From Thermocaproicibacter sp036260805 (GTDB lineage: Bacteria > Bacillota > Clostridia > Oscillospirales > Acutalibacteraceae), in contig DATALZ010000014.1 in the NCBI GenBank assembly GCA_036260805.1, positions 89,428-153,427 on the forward strand: a stretch of 64,000 bases of DNA. Direction: 5' to 3'. The notes beneath the pieces were generated by a model. It made no database searches. It was not told the origin of the DNA and was given only the letters and a program-made list of their open reading frames with translations. This document shows positions 61,045 through 64,000 of the stretch, piece by piece (positions within the stretch are counted from its first letter, which is position 1; each line of letters opens with the position of its first letter). Made by a program: the position numbers and the translations under genes.

Positions 61045-63501
61045 TCACTGTGGGCTTTTTAAAATTGTATTTGAGGCTTTATCTTCAATTTGTTTTGGTT
61101 CATCCGGCATTACCGGGTATTTCACACGGTAAATTTTTCTTTTCTTCTTTTTGTTCAGGTTGCGGGTGAAAAACCAGTAAACGCCGAACAGGACGAATCC
61201 GCCCAGTGTTATCAGCGCACCCAGCTTAACGCCGGGAGTCTGGTAATTGAACCGTATGGACGAGGTTCCCTTCGGAACCTTTACCGCCATAAATCCAACG
61301 TTAACTTTCACAATCTCGGCAGCCTTTCCGTTGACCTGCGCGCTCCAGCCGCCCTCCCAGGGAACGCTGAAAAACACAAGCTGGTCTTTGTCCGAGGTGA
61401 ATGTGGCGGAGAATCCGCCGTTGTCATAATGGAAGGAAGAGCAGGATGTCTCTTTACGGGCGGTGCAGTCGTTATAGTATTCCTCTTTGGAATATACCTG
61501 CTCGTTTACATCCAGATGTTTCAAAATTCCCGCGTATTTGGCAGCCTGCGAGTCTTCCAGCACAATCGCTTTCAGCAGCAGCAGATGGCGGTCGGCTTCC
61601 GATATGGCGTTGTATTCCGAGCGCGTAATGTAGGAGTCGTAGCTGAATCCCATGGGGATGTAGTAGTTGTTCTGGTAGATTTTGCAGCCGTTCTGCGTCG
61701 CGTAGTAGCTCCAGCCGGGCATTGCCGTCGTTCCGGCGGAATCGGTAAATTCCTTGCCGCTGCTGATCGGGTCAAACAGCCAGCGGCAGCTGGTAAGACC
61801 GCGCAGCCCGTAAACAGAAACGTCCGGGCGGGAGCCGACGTCGCGCTGCACCCCGATGGACGGGTAAAAGTCCATCACAGAACCGGGAACAATGCTGTGG
61901 AATGCCTGAATGGTCGGCTTTTGCCAGTACATCGCCTGGTTGTCCATGCCGTCGTAAATATCAATGCGGCTGAAAACCGTGCTGTCCGGCAGATTAATAT
62001 CTTTGCCCTTGTTGAGCGAGTAGGGGATAATCCAGTTGTGCGTGTCGTCGCTCTGCGTTTTGCCGAGGGCGATGAAGTACGACGCGTAAATCACCGTTAC
62101 CAGCGTAATCCCTATCATGCAGTTTTTCAGGAATTTCTTCCGGTCGCGGTTGTAATACTGGAAGATAATCACCATCAGGGCAATACTGAGCAGCGCGATG
62201 GCGACGTATGCCCAGAAACGGGTCGGGTAATCCTCAAGGCCGTAGACGGTGTTTTTTCCGCCGGTGCCGTTGTCGGTTGTTTTGGGCAGCAGGCCGATCG
62301 GTAGGGCGATGCCAATCGTAATGCCGATTGTCCAATGAACGGCGCGCTTCCAGTTCACGTCGGCATACTGCAGCGCGGCAATGGTCGCGAGCGACATCAT
62401 CAGGGTGAGCATGTAGTACCAGCGGGCGTAGTACGCCATGTTGAAAAGCTGGAACGACGCGTTCAGAATCGGCACAAGAGCCATGAAAAACAAAATCATG
62501 AGCAGGGTTTTCAGCCAGTGCTTTTTGCGGTACTGAAGGAACGCGATCACTCCGCTCATGCTGAACAGCGGCAGCCACGCGCCCAGCGAAGCCCATTTTG
62601 CTTCGGAATTCGGTGTGAAGTTCGGCCGGGCGGGGATGTCCGGCGGGAAGAAAAAGCATTCCAGAATATGAATGTATCGCTGATTATAGTCGTACAGCAG
62701 AGCGTTCCATCCGTTGGGCGGGTCGTTGACGCGCGGATTCTGAATAACCGCCATCACCGTTGGCACCAGCAGAACGCAGGAGCAAAGCACCCCGATGACC
62801 GCTTCGCAGAAGAGCAGCAGGAAGTCCCGCACGGTAATATACCAGCTGCCCGAGAGCATACGCACAATCCAGTAGATTACAAGGAATACAACCTGTCCCG
62901 CAAAGAAGTAGTAGTTCACCGTGCAGCACAGGAAGACCGTCAGCGCGAAAATTCCTCTGCGGCGGTGGTACATATATTCGTCCATCGCCCAGAGCATCAG
63001 CGGGAAAAAGACAATCGCTTCGTGAAAATGGTTGAAAAAAACATTATAGATGGAGAAACCTGAAAACGCGTACAAAAGCGCGCCGATAATGGCGTAGTTC
63101 GGGTGGCGCACATACCGCCGGAGGTAGAGGAACGAAGTCAGGGTCGCGCAGCCGAATTTCAGTATCAGCAGCGGGCCCATCAGGTGCGGCACCATCCAGC
63201 TTGGGAAGGGAATGGTCAGCCAGAAAAACGGGCTGCCCAGCAGATAAAACGAATAGGAACCCATAAAATTGGCGCCGAGGTCGGTTGTCCAGCTCCAGCC
63301 CCAGTTTCCGCTGCGGATGGCGTCGTGGCACATCTGGTAGAACGGTACCTGCTGAACATTGAAATCACCGTAAAAAAGGAAATAACCCTGGTCAAAGAGA
63401 ATAAACGGGATAAAAAAGAGAAAAGCAACTCCGAGACCACAGAAGAACGCTTTTCGCCGGTAATAGCCGGCCGTACTGCCGCGCAGGTCGTGCAGACGCA
63501 T
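61045..63501 (-). CDS. YfhO-family polytopic membrane protein
   Basis: An 818-residue protein with about 13 helices in its first 480 residues, followed by a large extracytoplasmic part (about residues 480-760) and one C-terminal helix before a basic tail. Signatures are YFLFYGDFNVQQVPFYQMCHDAIRSGNWGWSWTTDLGANFMGSYSFY and PFP..MGPLLILKFG, as in YfhO, which in B. subtilis glycosylates lipoteichoic acid with lipid-linked sugars. The adjacent GtrB-like GT2 fits donor synthesis. Start may be ATG 63501 or nearby GTGs. Tail ends PDEPKQIEDKA. Confidence 0.8.
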   Translation of the reverse strand: MRLHDLRGSTAGYYRRKAFFCGLGVAFLFFIPFILFDQGYFLFYGDFNVQQVPFYQMCHDAIRSGNWGWSWTTDLGANFMGSYSFYLLGSPFFWLTIPFPSWMVPHLMGPLLILKFGCATLTSFLYLRRYVRHPNYAIIGALLYAFSGFSIYNVFFNHFHEAIVFFPLMLWAMDEYMYHRRRGIFALTVFLCCTVNYYFFAGQVVFLVIYWIVRMLSGSWYITVRDFLLLFCEAVIGVLCSCVLLVPTVMAVIQNPRVNDPPNGWNALLYDYNQRYIHILECFFFPPDIPARPNFTPNSEAKWASLGAWLPLFSMSGVIAFLQYRKKHWLKTLLMILFFMALVPILNASFQLFNMAYYARWYYMLTLMMSLATIAALQYADVNWKRAVHWTIGITIGIALPIGLLPKTTDNGTGGKNTVYGLEDYPTRFWAYVAIALLSIALMVIIFQYYNRDRKKFLKNCMIGITLVTVIYASYFIALGKTQSDDTHNWIIPYSLNKGKDINLPDSTVFSRIDIYDGMDNQAMYWQKPTIQAFHSIVPGSVMDFYPSIGVQRDVGSRPDVSVYGLRGLTSCRWLFDPISSGKEFTDSAGTTAMPGWSYYATQNGCKIYQNNYYIPMGFSYDSYITRSEYNAISEADRHLLLLKAIVLEDSQAAKYAGILKHLDVNEQVYSKEEYYNDCTARKETSCSSFHYDNGGFSATFTSDKDQLVFFSVPWEGGWSAQVNGKAAEIVKVNVGFMAVKVPKGTSSIRFNYQTPGVKLGALITLGGFVLFGVYWFFTRNLNKKKKRKIYRVKYPVMPDEPKQIEDKASNTILKSPQ

Positions 63502-63695
63502 CACCGGCACCGCCCCCTCCCAAACACAAGAATAAACCTATTATAGCATAAGAATTTACCCGAAAAAAACATAAAACTATGAATTCTTCAAAATTCGTCT
63601 TGAAAAATTCGTGCGGCCTATTATGATTAGAAAAGGTACTCTGCATTGGGCACGGTTATTATTCGAATGAAATTTTGCGGAAGGGGAAAACTGAG

Positions 63696-64000
63696 ATGCA
63701 TCACTTTTACGCCATGCTTTCCCGCATGAAGTACATTAACCGCTGGGGGCTGATGCGCAACACGCGCAGCGAAAATCTCTGCGAACACAGCTTTGAGACG
63801 GCCGTCATTGCGCACGCCCTCGCTGTGCTTCGAAACACGAGGTACGGGGGACACGCCGACGAGGAGAGAGTTGCGCTGCTTGCCCTTTTTCACGACTCCA
63901 CCGAGATCATTACCGGCGACATGCCGACACCCGTGAAGTACTACAGCCCAAAAATCCGCTCTGCCTATGCCGAGGTGGAGGAAGTGGCTCGTGAGAGGCT
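63696..64000 (+). CDS. 5'-deoxynucleotidase YfbR-like HD protein (3' end outside window)
   Basis: The first 101 residues are seen. YFAMLSRMKYINRWGLMRN-like start, ENLCEHSFETAVIAHALAV with the first HD-domain His, and LLALFHDSTEIITGDMPTPVKYYSPKI with the HD pair match E. coli YfbR, a phosphohydrolase dephosphorylating dNMPs. In E. coli YfbR Glu is HDASEVLTGDLPTPVKY. The gene continues past the window. GGAAGGGG lies eleven bases before the ATG. Confidence 0.85.
   Translation, partial: MHHFYAMLSRMKYINRWGLMRNTRSENLCEHSFETAVIAHALAVLRNTRYGGHADEERVALLALFHDSTEIITGDMPTPVKYYSPKIRSAYAEVEEVARER

Noticed and set aside
61090..62304. 404-codon plus-strand frame opposite the YfhO gene
   Set aside because: Antisense shadow of a GC-rich membrane-protein gene.

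Overview
The window looks like chromosome of an anaerobic, endospore-forming, Gram-positive member of the Clostridia, most likely the Oscillospiraceae/Ruminococcaceae (Clostridium leptum-like) branch. The reasons are pyruvate:ferredoxin oxidoreductase, the spoVAC-spoVAD pair, the dimeric alpha2 glycyl-tRNA synthetase, MreB beside Maf and DUF4321, a polymerase I without a proofreading site, several TTG/GTG starts behind strong Shine-Dalgarno sites, and moderate GC with AT-rich islands. Nearly all of it is core chromosome. I found no phage, insertion sequence, CRISPR array, rRNA or tRNA gene.

Layout. 0-8.2 kb: tail of a DUF4830-like protein, RsuA-type pseudouridine synthase, an MsmK/UgpC-type ATPase, then on the minus strand mreB, maf, DUF4321, dut, a U32 peptidase and zapA. 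8.6-13.1 kb: glycogen phosphorylase and a GH13 alpha-glucan hydrolase. 13.1-21.1 kb: accessory membrane and unknown proteins, a PNPOx-fold protein, glyQS, a GtrA protein, two tandem four-helix paralogs, a flavoprotein, manA and fabG. 21.2-22.2 kb: two small MSC-starting proteins that share a mother-cell-type promoter motif. 22.3-34.1 kb: a purine permease, GTP-type PEP carboxykinase, and a minus-strand run (polA, rlmA, a mannosyltransferase-like protein, rimI, two small paralogs, tsaD), followed by dusB. 34.1-42.8 kb: acetyltransferase, a surface protein with an InlB-type repeat, an orphan ABC ATPase, phosphohexomutase, spoVAC-AD, queT behind a candidate preQ1 riboswitch, and a CNNM/CorC protein. 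43.3-50.7 kb: nifJ, an HtrA protease and AT-rich secreted or small membrane proteins. 50.7-54.9 kb: nifS-thiI-cinA and a MoCF-like gene. 55.2-55.85 kb: a gene-poor stretch with a candidate non-coding RNA and a second structured element. 56.0-64.0 kb: an oligopeptide transporter lacking ATPase genes, a GT2 glycosyltransferase, a YfhO-family protein and the start of a yfbR-like nucleotidase.

How genes fit together. The phosphorylase and GH13 enzyme can degrade storage glucan; manA and the phosphohexomutase connect fructose-6-P and mannose sugars to envelope polymers, to which the GtrA, GT2, YfhO and Gpi18-like proteins probably contribute. NifS supplies sulfur to ThiI for tRNA 4-thiouridine. 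RimI, TsaD, DusB, RsuA and RlmA are translation-apparatus modification enzymes. PFOR and GTP-PEPCK sit at the pyruvate/PEP node of fermentation.

The most unusual material is non-coding: a roughly 260-nt candidate RNA at 55.27-55.53 kb with a near-consensus promoter and a long rod-like terminator, a second two-hairpin element just downstream, a duplicated 16-bp hairpin at 13.08 and 14.09 kb, and three GC-core intergenic palindromes of similar design. I could not run any database search, so novelty is untested.
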